A DNA stretch of 59,609 nucleotides from DG-33 sp964345105 (GTDB lineage Archaea > Hadarchaeota > Hadarchaeia > Hadarchaeales > Hadarchaeaceae). The stretch lies in contig CAYFPZ010000094.1 of NCBI GenBank assembly GCA_964345105.1, positions 1 through 59,609 on the forward strand, in the 5' to 3' direction. The notes under the pieces were generated by a model. That model had not been told where the DNA came from, did not search any database, and saw only the letters and a program-made list of their open reading frames with translations. The number at the start of each line of letters is the position of its first letter. Position 1 is the stretch's first letter. Made by a program: the position numbers and the translations under genes. Below, piece by piece: positions 33,125-41,070 of the stretch.

Positions 33125-33862
33125 TCACCTATTTTCGCTTGCTCGAACACGGCGAAAATCAAATCTGAAGAGGACCATAGCACCCCCGAACCCCCCTAGG
33201 AACCCGAACCCGTGAGCGAACACATCAATTCCCGGCCCGGCACTCAGGAAAACCCCGGGGTCGGTGAAAATCAGCCAGAAAAAGGAGAAGAGTAGGGAAA
33301 GGGTCACGAGAGCGGGAAAAGTTTTCAGGAATTTTCGATCAAACCTGAACGGTCCCCTTTTTTTACGTCTGCGAACCCGGCGACGCTCCTTAGAAAGTGT
33401 CTTTAGATGGGCTGGTAGGCTCTGGAGGCAGGCCGCAAAGAGGACTCCGAGGGCCCCGTATACTATTCCCGACGCTCCCCAAGAGTTGAAGTCAGGACCG
33501 ACCAGCACAAGTGGATACTCTATCACATTCGCACCGATGCCGGCGAGGAATACTAGCCAGAGGAAGATGCGGCTCCAACGCCTGCGGACCCTCACTGGAT
33601 ACACCAAACTCACCGGAATGAAAAGCAAAGCCGCCAAGGTGAAACTCTCGAGGTTGCTGGCGAGATGGGGGAGGTCGGCGTGGGTGAAAGCGGAGGTCAG
33701 GATGCCCCAGGGGCGATCGGCGGAGAGCCACAGGCCCTCGAGGAGCGGAGGATGGAGAGAGACCAGACCGAAGATCGCAAGGTTAACGAGCGAGAAGATG
33801 ATGAAGGCTAGACCAACACTTTTGAAACCGGCTAGGCGGCGGTAAAGAATGTAAACTCTCAT
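33125..33862 (-). CDS. Rhomboid-family intramembrane serine protease
   Basis: 245 aa with about six hydrophobic segments. DLPHLASNLESF (HxxxN), WGASGIVYGALGV (GxSG nucleophile) and DVFAHGFGFLGGF (catalytic His) are all present, so it should be active. The loop between TM4 and TM5 is very basic (HLKTLSKERRRVRRRKKRG), predicting a cytoplasmic position. Substrate unknown. Two microproteins lie upstream in the same direction. Confidence 0.9.
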   Translation of the reverse strand: MRVYILYRRLAGFKSVGLAFIIFSLVNLAIFGLVSLHPPLLEGLWLSADRPWGILTSAFTHADLPHLASNLESFTLAALLFIPVSLVYPVRVRRRWSRIFLWLVFLAGIGANVIEYPLVLVGPDFNSWGASGIVYGALGVLFAACLQSLPAHLKTLSKERRRVRRRKKRGPFRFDRKFLKTFPALVTLSLLFSFFWLIFTDPGVFLSAGPGIDVFAHGFGFLGGFGGAMVLFRFDFRRVRASENR

Positions 33863-33867
33863 TCTCC

Positions 33868-33972
33868 CTATAAAAATAAAAAAAGGAAATAAAAAGGTTT
33901 TTTTATCGATGGATGAGCGTCAGAGAAGTGATATGCTAGAGTTCCTCTCTTTTCTTTCTTCTTCTTTGCCAT
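33868..33972 (-). CDS. Lysine-rich microprotein upstream of rhomboid
   Basis: 34 codons read directly from the minus strand: begins MAKKKKEKRGTLAYHFSDAH and ends in a hydrophobic FYFLFLFL stretch. A strong ribosome-binding site GAGGAGGTG stands seven bases before the ATG at 33972, which is the main reason to believe it. It ends 5 bp before the rhomboid start, so the two may be coupled. The AT-rich tail could instead be promoter sequence for the rhomboid gene. Function unknown. Confidence 0.5.
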   Translation of the reverse strand: MAKKKKEKRGTLAYHFSDAHPSIKKPFYFLFLFL

Positions 33973-34052
33973 TTCTGTTCACCTCCTCGCAATTTTGTCG
34001 ATATACGGCATGTCAAAGAATCGCTGGGTCGTCGGTAGTATCCTTTTTCCTT

Positions 34053-34154
34053 TCAATCTTCCCATTCCTTCTCTTCTTCCTCCTCTTCCTCTTCTCCCTC
34101 TTCTTCGTATTTCCACTCCATGGGTATCTCCCTCACCTGTTCGCTGGGTATCAT
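34053..34154 (-). CDS. Acidic microprotein (poly-Glu)
   Basis: 33 aa: MIPSEQVREIPMEWKYEEEG followed by a glutamate run and a final KEWED. GGAG lies five bases before the ATG at 34154 and a TATA-like tttaaata is about 10-17 bp further upstream. Ordered before the lysine-rich microprotein and rhomboid on the same strand, an acidic and a basic partner in tandem. The GAA/GAG tract also resembles simple repeat DNA, so coding is not certain. Confidence 0.5.
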   Translation of the reverse strand: MIPSEQVREIPMEWKYEEEGEEEEEEEEKEWED

Positions 34155-34301
34155 TTCAACTCCTATTTAAAGCTATCATTGGTTTTTATTTCATCATAAG
34201 CCGTAATACTTATAAATTGGAATTTATGATTTATATCGCTGCAAAATTGGAAGTGATAGAATACAAATCTTAAGTGATAAAGGCTACGGATGGTGATTTG
34301 G

Positions 34302-34523
34302 ATGGCGGAGCTTGCTATCGCCCCATTCAAAAGAATACTGAGAAAGGTCGCGCCGGACATGAAGATATCGGACCCTGCGAAGAGAGAAATACGAAATATG
34401 TCGGAGAGATTTGCCATGGATGTCCTAAGAGGTGCCATAGAGATAACGAAGATATCAAAGAGGAGAACCGTGATGGTGGGCGACATAAGGGCCGCAAAGA
34501 GGCAGCTTGTCAAGACGATTTGA
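34302..34523 (+). CDS. Divergent archaeal histone-fold protein
   Basis: 73 aa from ATG 34302 (MAELAIAPFKRILRKVAPDM). Histone-fold spacing is kept: AELxIAPFKRILRK start, a central helix (RNMSERFAMDVLRGAIEITK), and the loop KRRTVMVGDIRAAKRQ with the Arg-Thr pair and Asp. It differs strongly from the histone at 27335 in the central helix, which carries methionine and basic residues. Probably a second histone able to form homo- or heterodimers. The upstream 34200-34290 is AT-rich with TATA-like TTATAAA at 34210. Confidence 0.85.
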   Translation: MAELAIAPFKRILRKVAPDMKISDPAKREIRNMSERFAMDVLRGAIEITKISKRRTVMVGDIRAAKRQLVKTI

Positions 34524-34610
34524 TAGTTTTGGAGACCGAGTTTGACAGGGATGAATGAAAATCATGAGTAATTATGATGTTTGCTAGGGTAAACATAGGC
34601 CTTTTCTAGA

Positions 34611-35435
34611 CTATCGCAGCATCGCCACATAGTCTCCAACGTTTACACCCAGACTTCGCGCAACTGGCCCACACTTAGCTCGAAAGATGTAGAAGAATTT
34701 CCCACTTTCTGGCAACTCTGAAAGCGTTTCATAATTTCCCATCCCCTTAGCCACCAATAAATCCGCCCGCGCGAACCTCTTCTTAAGCTGGGGAGAAGTT
34801 CTGTCCAAGTAAAAGCCCACCGTAGCAGGTGAAGGGATGACCTCGACAGAAAGCCTGAGCCCCATAAGTCGAATATCCCCAATAGCCAAGTCGTTCTGAA
34901 CCGGGTGCTCCTTGACCACATACCCTACCCTCGCATTCCTCCTGAGAAACGTCAGCAGGGGCAAGTCGAAGAACACCTCGGCAGCATTGTCGGCCAGATA
35001 CAGAATGTCCTTTGCATCCTCTAGCTTGCGCTCGAGCTTTGCTATATCGTCTATGGCGAAATTCGGCCTAACGGAAAGTTCACGATCGAGGCTTTCAGGA
35101 TCCACGAAGAAGTCGATGGCGTTCCCTTGGGCGGCGATCTCCACGCAGCTCCTCAAATCCCCTCGGGGCCTGATCTTCGAGAACGCCAGCTTTGCCATCT
35201 CGATTTCCCTCAACTTCCGCTTGCGGTAGGGGTCCGGGTTTCCTGAGAGCTTCTTGATGACTGGGTGGAACTCGTTCGACAAATCGGTCGGGACGGTGCT
35301 TGGAGAGAGGCGCTCGAGGATTTTTGCAACCGCCCTCTCGATTTCCGACCTGACCGACGAATCGGGGTTCGCGAGCTCCGTGGTCTGGCGCGCGAGATTC
35401 CGCAGACAATCTAGACACTCGGGTCCTGCTTTCAT
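34611..35435 (-). CDS. DUF89 (ARMT1-like) metal-dependent phosphatase family protein
   Basis: 274 aa. MKAGPECLDCLRNLARQ is the archaeal DUF89 start with its CxxC. LYLADNAAEVFFDLPLL holds the metal-binding DNAxE, and VAKGMGNYETLSE is the second conserved block. Relatives act as metabolite damage-control phosphatases on sugar phosphates or 4'-phosphopantetheine. It overlaps or nearly abuts the HAD gene, another phosphatase, in the same direction. Confidence 0.9.
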   Translation of the reverse strand: MKAGPECLDCLRNLARQTTELANPDSSVRSEIERAVAKILERLSPSTVPTDLSNEFHPVIKKLSGNPDPYRKRKLREIEMAKLAFSKIRPRGDLRSCVEIAAQGNAIDFFVDPESLDRELSVRPNFAIDDIAKLERKLEDAKDILYLADNAAEVFFDLPLLTFLRRNARVGYVVKEHPVQNDLAIGDIRLMGLRLSVEVIPSPATVGFYLDRTSPQLKKRFARADLLVAKGMGNYETLSELPESGKFFYIFRAKCGPVARSLGVNVGDYVAMLR

Positions 35436-35440
35436 GGGGC

Positions 35441-36076
35441 TCACAACAGTTGGCGCGAGAACTCCTTCAGGTCCCTCACCACGAACTCTCCAGAATGCTT
35501 CTCATCGCGGTCGAGAAAAAAGGCTCTAATGCCTACCTCACTCGGTGCAAGGTAGTCGAAAATCCACTTGTCTCCAACATGCACCACCTCTGCCGGGGAA
35601 ACGCCGACCGCCTTTAGTACTTTCAAGTAGAACTCGCCCGTCTTCTTGACAAGCCCGAAGTCCGAGGTCGCGGAAAATATCCAGTCAATGTAGTCTTTCA
35701 AGCCCGCCTGCTCGATCTCCACCTCAGCCAGCTCGCGCACGCCGTTGGTGATGACCATGAGTTTGAACCTCCGATGGAGTTTATCCAAAACTTCGTAGAC
35801 CTCGGGGTAGGCCCTCACTTTCGACTTGCATTGCTCAACCAGGCCCATCCAGCTCCCGCCCAGGTCGAATTCCTTCCACCAGTAATCGACGTCGTACCAC
35901 TCGAGTTTATCCATACCAACCCCGTCGTACTTGCGCTTGATTTCCTGCCGCGCTTTCTCGGGCCTCAGCCCCCACCGCTCGGCGTAAAGCCTAGAGATCC
36001 CATCAAGCCAGAACGAATCCGGGAAAGTACAGTCGATGAGGGTCCCGTCTAAATCAAACGAAACAATTTTTATCAT
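35441..36076 (-). CDS. HAD-superfamily hydrolase
   Basis: 211 aa. Motif I FDLDGTLID, motif II MVITNG, motif III lysine within VKKTGEFYLK and motif IV VHVGDKWIFDYLAP are complete; a helical cap occupies about 20-90. Predicted small-molecule phosphatase (phosphoglycolate-phosphatase-like). Its stop lies within a few bases of the DUF89 start, suggesting coupled synthesis. Confidence 0.88.
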   Translation of the reverse strand: MIKIVSFDLDGTLIDCTFPDSFWLDGISRLYAERWGLRPEKARQEIKRKYDGVGMDKLEWYDVDYWWKEFDLGGSWMGLVEQCKSKVRAYPEVYEVLDKLHRRFKLMVITNGVRELAEVEIEQAGLKDYIDWIFSATSDFGLVKKTGEFYLKVLKAVGVSPAEVVHVGDKWIFDYLAPSEVGIRAFFLDRDEKHSGEFVVRDLKEFSRQLL

Positions 36077-36145
36077 TCCATCAACAGATTACTTTCGAGT
36101 CCCGTAATTAAGGGTTAATACTCCTCAACGGTGCTATTGACTGTT

Positions 36146-36421
36146 TCACTTTTTCTTCGATTCCCTCTCGGTAGCTATTTCCCCGCGCTCCTCTAGAAAT
36201 TCCAAAATTTTTTTCTCCACGATTTGGCTCATTTTAAACCCGCTGCGCTTGCAGAACTGCCTGAACTTGTGGTACAACTCCTCGTCCACGGTGAAGTTTA
36301 CCCTAACCTTCGTCGGGAAGCGTGGCAATTTGCCCGTCTCGTCGTAAATACCAAGGGCGTCGAACCACTCTGGATGCAGGGCAATTAGCTTTTTGGCCCG
36401 CTCTACTTTATCGGATGACAT
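36146..36421 (-). CDS. Ribbon-helix-helix protein, probable antitoxin
   Basis: 91 aa. The central block KVRVNFTVDEELYHKFRQFC followed by KRSGFKMSQIVEKKILEFLE matches a ribbon-helix-helix DNA-binding fold. An N-terminal helix precedes it and a charged tail follows. Its start overlaps the end of the Doc-like toxin gene by 14 bp, the usual link for a toxin-antitoxin pair, here with the toxin first. Autorepression is likely but unproved. Confidence 0.75.
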   Translation of the reverse strand: MSSDKVERAKKLIALHPEWFDALGIYDETGKLPRFPTKVRVNFTVDEELYHKFRQFCKRSGFKMSQIVEKKILEFLEERGEIATERESKKK

Positions 36422-36743
36422 CTCGAATCATGCTCCTTATGGTTCTCACATTCCTTACGTTCTTCTTGGCTATGCGCGTCGCCAAGTTGTCTACCGCGTA
36501 AGGATCGTATGCTAGCTTCAGTCCCTCGAAAGTGGTCACCATCGCAGCAACGGCGGTTCGCTTGTTATAGTCTTCAAAAGCATGGCCGACCAACAACGCC
36601 CGAACCACGTACGCCAGCTGTGACAGCCAATCCTTCGTCTGCTCTTGTGCAGAGACGGCGAAATCTAGGTTGTCCTCGTTAATCAATCTCCCTGTTCCTC
36701 CAAAGCTTTTGTTCAGCACCACAATTTCTTTTTTCTTCCACAT
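36408..36743 (-). CDS. Fic/Doc-family toxin-like protein
   Basis: 111 aa from ATG 36743. The motif GHAFEDYNKRTAVAAM corresponds to the Doc/Fic active-site HxFxxxNKRTA, and GGTGRLINEDNLDFAVSAQE matches the Doc-type N-terminal part. Doc proteins phosphorylate EF-Tu and other Fic proteins AMPylate targets; which applies here is unknown. A TATA element (TTTATA, about 36759-36764) lies roughly 20 bp upstream of the ATG, so the transcript is probably leaderless. Confidence 0.75.
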   Translation of the reverse strand: MWKKKEIVVLNKSFGGTGRLINEDNLDFAVSAQEQTKDWLSQLAYVVRALLVGHAFEDYNKRTAVAAMVTTFEGLKLAYDPYAVDNLATRIAKKNVRNVRTIRSMIRDVIR

Positions 36744-36798
36744 GTGCGTAAAAGTGTGTATAAATAAGTAATTTAACATTTGTGTTCAAGGCTTGTAA

Positions 36799-37368
36799 AT
36801 GGAAAAACCTAAATCCGAACGAACTGAAGTTGCTGGGGAGCGCATGGGAGAGCAATCGGGCACTTCTAAAAACTCCAGAGGTCTTCTCATATTGGGGGAG
36901 CACTTCGAGTTCCGTGAAAACGGATCTTTGAAAGTCGACTTCGACGAAAAAGTTATCGAGTTCGACCCAAGCAGCCGGAACCACCTCAGACGGCTCGAAC
37001 AGGTCCTGAAGCGAAAGCTCCTCGACGAACTCGAACCAGCAGTTACCTACTATAGCAAAAAGTTGGGAGTGAAATTCAAAAGAATAACCATAAGGAAATC
37101 AAGAACTAGGTGGGGTAGCTGCTCGTCCTATGGAAATTTGAACTTCAACCTCCAGCTGGTCTATCTCCCTCCCGACCTCATCCGGTACGTCGCATGTCAC
37201 GAGGTCGCACACCTGAAAGAAAACCATCACGGCAAGGCTTTCTGGGAAATCTTGAAGAATGAATTCAAGAACTACAGAGAAATAAAAAAACGTCTCCGAG
37301 TACTGGTCCTTGTCCGGAAAACTAACTTTTTTCTCGACCTAGGTAAAGCCTCGCACCTTCCCAAATAA
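36799..37368 (+). CDS. YgjP/DUF45 (WGSC) metallopeptidase-like protein
   Basis: 189 aa. TRWGSCSSYGNLNFNLQLVY and VACHEVAHLKENHHGKAFW give the WGSC motif and the HExxH zinc site with a distal His. Predicted zinc metallopeptidase found next to restriction or DNA-repair genes in many prokaryotes. The first 35 or so residues are polar and may not be translated. The last 47 bp overlap the convergent DUF998 gene. Confidence 0.87.
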   Translation: MEKPKSERTEVAGERMGEQSGTSKNSRGLLILGEHFEFRENGSLKVDFDEKVIEFDPSSRNHLRRLEQVLKRKLLDELEPAVTYYSKKLGVKFKRITIRKSRTRWGSCSSYGNLNFNLQLVYLPPDLIRYVACHEVAHLKENHHGKAFWEILKNEFKNYREIKKRLRVLVLVRKTNFFLDLGKASHLPK

Positions 37369-37900
37369 TCCAAATCGAGGCAAAGAGCCCTGAAATCGCC
37401 TCCGGAATCGCCACGCCGTCCCAGCTAAACGCCCAAGGTACAGCCGCAAAGACTCCTATCAAAATAGTGAAGTACCCGAACTTCTCAGAGCCTGACAGAA
37501 TCGCGCTGGCGCCGAGCAGGAAAAGCGAGATGGGAAACAGCACGAAGAACGCCACCGAGAAGTAGAAGTGGATGACCCCTGCAGCCTCCGAGAACACCCC
37601 TATGCCGAACAGAGCGACGGCGTCAAGAAACAACGCTACCGCCCCCACACGCCCCAGAGTTCGCTTCCTAAAGGCCACCCACAGGCCGACTGCAAAAATC
37701 ATCGTGAGAATTCCGCCGACCATCAGCCCAGAGTTGAACACCCAAGCGGCTTCCCCCACGCCAAGGTCGCTCAGCGCGTTCGCCGTCCAGCTGAACCACG
37801 GAGACAGATATATGGCGATGAAAATACATGAAAATGCCACCACCGGGACGATCACCCCACAAATCCCGGCGACCCGTAACTTCTTTTCACTAGAGAGCAT
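37322..37900 (-). CDS. DUF998 integral membrane protein
   Basis: 192 aa from ATG 37900. Six hydrophobic segments; NALSDLGVGEAAWVFNSGL near residue 35-55 is the DUF998 signature. Function unknown. Eleven bp overlap with the nitroreductase stop upstream on the same strand indicates coupling, and its 3' end overlaps the opposite-strand metallopeptidase by 47 bp. Confidence 0.85.
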   Translation of the reverse strand: MLSSEKKLRVAGICGVIVPVVAFSCIFIAIYLSPWFSWTANALSDLGVGEAAWVFNSGLMVGGILTMIFAVGLWVAFRKRTLGRVGAVALFLDAVALFGIGVFSEAAGVIHFYFSVAFFVLFPISLFLLGASAILSGSEKFGYFTILIGVFAAVPWAFSWDGVAIPEAISGLFASIWIIWEGARLYLGREKS

Positions 37901-38450
37901 TGGGGCCCGGATAAATATTTGATGCTTTCCCTTTATATTCCTCAAACCCCACGATCTTACTCAATCGCTTCTTTCGACGGAAAAAGTGCAAAATTTTCGC
38001 CAACAAGTCAAATTTCTTGCGCGGGTATCCCACTGCCAAGAGTGCAACCACCTTCAAGTGCTCCGGGATCTTCAACAGCCTCTTGACCAGCCCTTCATCG
38101 AAGCTTCCAATCCAACAAGTTCCTAGGCCCTCACCAGTTGCTGCTAAGACCATGTTCTGCATGGCGATGGTGACATCGACCACATGCCATTTTGGCGAGG
38201 CCTTCCGGTCGCCGCAGCCGATGATCACGACTGGGGACTCCTTCAGAAAACCGGCAAACCTACCGCTCTTCGCGATTCGCTTTCTCTTCTCCAAGTCCGT
38301 CACGACGATGAAGTACCAAGGCTGAAGGTTTTCGGCCGAGGGTGCCAAACGGGCCGCCTCTAAAATTCTTTCCAGTTTTTCCTTCGGTACTGGAGTTGGG
38401 GCGTACGCCCGGACCGACTTCCTCCTCCGAATGGCTTCAAATACATCCAT
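37890..38450 (-). CDS. Nitroreductase-family FMN enzyme
   Basis: 186 aa. DVFEAIRRRKSVRAYAPTPV is the N-terminal FMN-binding motif; APSAENLQPWYFIVV and GLGTCWIGSF are further conserved blocks. NAD(P)H-dependent reductase of unknown substrate, likely a homodimer. ATG 38450 is preferred to 38456. Confidence 0.88.
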   Translation of the reverse strand: MDVFEAIRRRKSVRAYAPTPVPKEKLERILEAARLAPSAENLQPWYFIVVTDLEKRKRIAKSGRFAGFLKESPVVIIGCGDRKASPKWHVVDVTIAMQNMVLAATGEGLGTCWIGSFDEGLVKRLLKIPEHLKVVALLAVGYPRKKFDLLAKILHFFRRKKRLSKIVGFEEYKGKASNIYPGPNAL

Positions 38451-38459
38451 TTTCAAGCC

Positions 38460-38747
38460 AGCCTTTCTTTTCTACATAGTCGAAAAATTCTTGTTCGACG
38501 TTCTTATGCCAATTTTAAATAAAAAGGTATCTGTTAAAATTTTTATGCCAATCAGCCGTTTCAGTCAGCTCCATCACTTTGACAAATTTTTATACACGAA
38601 TTGCAAATGCCGGCGAGTATTGAATCAAGGCCGAGACTAGACTGAAATATTTTTTTCGTATTTTTAACCTAATTTTTAGTCATTTTTTCTATAATTTAAG
38701 TATATTTTTAACCGAAAAACCTATATACGGGGGTAATAACATTTTAG
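38460..38747. other. AT-rich intergenic region upstream of candidate RNA
   Basis: Roughly 290 bp, very AT-rich, with no gene. It has a repeated TTATGCCAAT (about 38504 and 38546) and a TATA-like TTTTTATA near 38587 followed by a 12-codon frame that is unlikely to be real. CTATATA at 38721-38727 is the TATA box for the RNA that begins near 38748. Confidence 0.45.
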
Positions 38748-38864
38748 TGGCGCGCGCATGAATAAAACTTTGGACTTATACAGATTGAGTGTTGTGCCAG
38801 AGTTGTTGCCACCATCGTCCTGCTGACTGTCAGCGGCATAGCATGGTACATTACGCGCGCGCCA
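38748..38864 (+). ncRNA. Candidate structured RNA with 10-bp GC terminal helix, or pilin remnant
   Basis: TGGCGCGCGC (38748-38757) pairs perfectly with GCGCGCGCCA (38855-38864), closing a 117-nt unit. The TATA box CTATATA sits 21-27 bp upstream, exactly where transcription would start at the stem. A T7 run follows near 38892. However, one frame across the 3' part (38784-38874) reads RVVATIVLLTVSGIAWYITR, like an archaeal type IV pilin hydrophobic segment, without a start codon; MNKTLDLYRLSVV is in a different frame upstream. So it is either an RNA or a frame-broken pilin gene. Confidence 0.45.
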
Positions 38865-38939
38865 TATCCGACGTAGCGATGATAGGTGGTTGTTTTTTTC
38901 GCCCCTTTTAGGTTTATAATAAATTAATTTCGGCGCCCA

Positions 38940-40127
38940 TTACTCTGGAACAAGCGCTACAAAGGAATATCTTTTCAACCTGCCGAGCTTCCTCACATCC
39001 TGAAGCTTTAACTCAGAAATTCTTTGCTCATATCTGTAAAATTCTTCTGCAGAACCCGCGAGTTCTTCCCTAAGCAACGCGAGGGCAACCTTGTTACTAT
39101 CCTCTTGGAGCAATTTGTATCGACCGATCAGTTGCTCTTTTGATTCTTCAAACTCTTTTTTATCTAGCTCCCGCATTTTTTTGATTTCCTTTAAAATGAG
39201 TTTCTTTACCTGCTTGAAGTGTCCCGCATCTGTACCGACGTAAATTAAATTATGCCCGTAATCAACTCCAATTTGAGGATACGAGCCGACATGATAGGCA
39301 AGTCCTCTTTTGTCCCTTATCTCTTGGAATAATCTAGAAGATCCCCCGCCCGAAAGAATGACATTGAACGATTCAAGCGCATACCTCATTCTATCCCTCA
39401 AAGTCGCCGTGTGAAAAGCGAGCACGAGGTGCGCTTGTTTAAGCTCTTTTCTCCTCTCCACCGCCTGTTTGTTTATTTTATTTATCTTCAATTTTGATGG
39501 AGGCGCCCGCTTAACAGTTATTTTCCGTTCAGCAACCTCAATTACCTCGTCGAAATCGGCTTCACCGACAACGCAAAGGACGGGATTATTGTAAAGGTTG
39601 AAAAATCTCAAAAGAATTTCCCTAGAGATTGGTTTGATTGTCTTTTCCGTCCCCACGATTTTCATTCCAAAGGGTTTCTCGTACAAAAAAGATTTTGCCC
39701 TTTCGAAAACGTACATCGCAGGTGTATCGTGATGCATCTTTACTTCTTCTAAAACAACTTTCTTCTCTTTCTCTATTTTTTGTTCATCAAAAGCGGGATT
39801 TGTCAGCATATCAGAAAGCAAATCCACTCCCAAATCCAAATATTGAGATGGCAATTTTGTCCAAAACGCTGTTACCTCTTCGTCGGTGAATCCGTTAAGT
39901 ATCCCCCCACGCTTCTCCACGGTGGCCGAAATTTCCTTGGAAGACTTGGTCTTCGTCCCCTGAAAAATACAGTGCTCTAGATAGTGCGCAACTCCTTTGA
40001 ATTCGGCTGGCTCGTGAGCGGCACCCAACCTGTAGGCTAAAAGGGAAGTCACAACTGGAGACTTTCTGCGCTCAAGTAACACTGTCAAGCCGTTGTCTAG
40101 CTTAGTCTTGTAAAATTCTGATTTCAT
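38940..40127 (-). CDS. M16-family zinc peptidase (single-chain, insulinase-like)
   Basis: 395 aa. HYLEHCIFQGTKTKSSKEIS carries the inverted zinc site HxxEH, with the distal Glu expected in the following helix near DEEVTAFW. The second, non-catalytic M16 domain follows (IKPISREILLRFFNLYNNP). Probably a homodimeric peptidase in the style of bacterial processing proteases. Archaeal occurrence is patchy, so transfer is possible. Codon content is more AT-rich than the translation operon. Confidence 0.88.
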   Translation of the reverse strand: MKSEFYKTKLDNGLTVLLERRKSPVVTSLLAYRLGAAHEPAEFKGVAHYLEHCIFQGTKTKSSKEISATVEKRGGILNGFTDEEVTAFWTKLPSQYLDLGVDLLSDMLTNPAFDEQKIEKEKKVVLEEVKMHHDTPAMYVFERAKSFLYEKPFGMKIVGTEKTIKPISREILLRFFNLYNNPVLCVVGEADFDEVIEVAERKITVKRAPPSKLKINKINKQAVERRKELKQAHLVLAFHTATLRDRMRYALESFNVILSGGGSSRLFQEIRDKRGLAYHVGSYPQIGVDYGHNLIYVGTDAGHFKQVKKLILKEIKKMRELDKKEFEESKEQLIGRYKLLQEDSNKVALALLREELAGSAEEFYRYEQRISELKLQDVRKLGRLKRYSFVALVPE

Positions 40128-40249
40128 TGGATCCCAGCCACCATAGGAATCGGGCGCGCGGATTAATAAAATTCACGAAAGGAGCCGTCTCAGGGAATCA
40201 AGCTTTGGAGACCTTATTTTGTTAAGATTAGCATATATTATCTGTTAAG

Positions 40250-40876
40250 ATGGAAGTCAAAAGGAAACTCAAGGAGTTACCTAGCTACCCGAGAGAACTC
40301 GGCTTGAATCTGGGAAAGCCAAAAGACCGATTCAAGTGGTTCCTAGCATCAATGTTGTTCGCCAAACGTATCTCAGCTGAAATAGCGAAGAGGACTTACA
40401 TGGAGTTTGAAAGGGCTGGAATAAACACGCCCGAGAAAATTTTGGACGCGGGATGGGACAAGCTCGTCGAAATTTTGGACTCCGGTGGGTACGTACGTTA
40501 CGATTTTTCCACCGCCACAAAATTGCTTGAGGTGTCTAAATCGCTGAAGGAGAAATATAGATCACTTGAAAATCTGCACGCGAGCGCCAAGGACAGCGGG
40601 GACCTAGAGAAAAGATTGCTGGAATTCAGGGGCGTGGGGCCTACAACGGTCAATATATTCTTGAGGGAGCTGAGGTTTGTGTGGAGAAAGGCCGACCCAA
40701 AGGTCTCACGCCTCGCCGCCGATGTCGCGAGTAAACTAGGGCTGGAGAAGGAGAGTGAGATAAAATCCTTCGCATCCCAGTTGGTTAGGTTGAATCTAAA
40801 GTATTGCAAGTCCCGAAAGTGTCAAAGCTGCCCCGTAAGGAATTGTTGTAAAGAATTTATGGTTCAGATCAGTTAA
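40250..40876 (+). CDS. Endonuclease III-like HhH-GPD protein with Fe-S-type cysteines
   Basis: 208 aa. LLEFRGVGPTTVNIFLREL is the helix-hairpin-helix, and a conserved Asp-like position follows (KADPKVSRLAADV). The C-terminus CKSRKCQSCPVRNCC resembles the 4Fe-4S loop of EndoIII, with C-x4-C-x2-C spacing instead of C-x6-C-x2-C. The lysine expected in the HhH of bifunctional enzymes is not obvious, so a monofunctional glycosylase or a DNA-binding relative is possible. It lies upstream of the large candidate RNA in the same direction. Confidence 0.75.
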   Translation: MEVKRKLKELPSYPRELGLNLGKPKDRFKWFLASMLFAKRISAEIAKRTYMEFERAGINTPEKILDAGWDKLVEILDSGGYVRYDFSTATKLLEVSKSLKEKYRSLENLHASAKDSGDLEKRLLEFRGVGPTTVNIFLRELRFVWRKADPKVSRLAADVASKLGLEKESEIKSFASQLVRLNLKYCKSRKCQSCPVRNCCKEFMVQIS

Positions 40877-41070
40877 TCAACACCCCCATTGAAGTTATCG
40901 GCGATGAAATTCCAGCAAAAAAATCAACCCCTAAGCACCATCATTTGCGAAAAGTTCTCATAATAAACGGAAAAACCGAATCTAAACTGCGTTTAAATAA
41001 TATTTCTAAATCGGAAATATCTCCATTTTAAAAAACAAATTATTTATAGAAGTTAAATTTAACAAATAAA
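40877..41070 (+). promoter_or_regulatory. AT-rich spacer and promoter of the 41071 RNA
   Basis: About 190 bp without a gene. The last 60 bases are nearly all A/T and include TTTATA (41043-41048), 23-28 bp upstream of the first base of the terminal helix of the next feature, a textbook archaeal TATA position. Confidence 0.55.

Noticed and set aside
34060..34115. Purine-rich GAAGAGGAAG tract as a tandem repeat or CRISPR-like array
   Set aside because: No regular unit or spacer; it is explained by the poly-Glu coding of the acidic microprotein.
38588..38640. 12-codon frame after a TATA box (MPASIESRPRLD) or a C/D-box sRNA
   Set aside because: Too short for a protein, and no proper C box (RUGAUGA) accompanies the CUGA.
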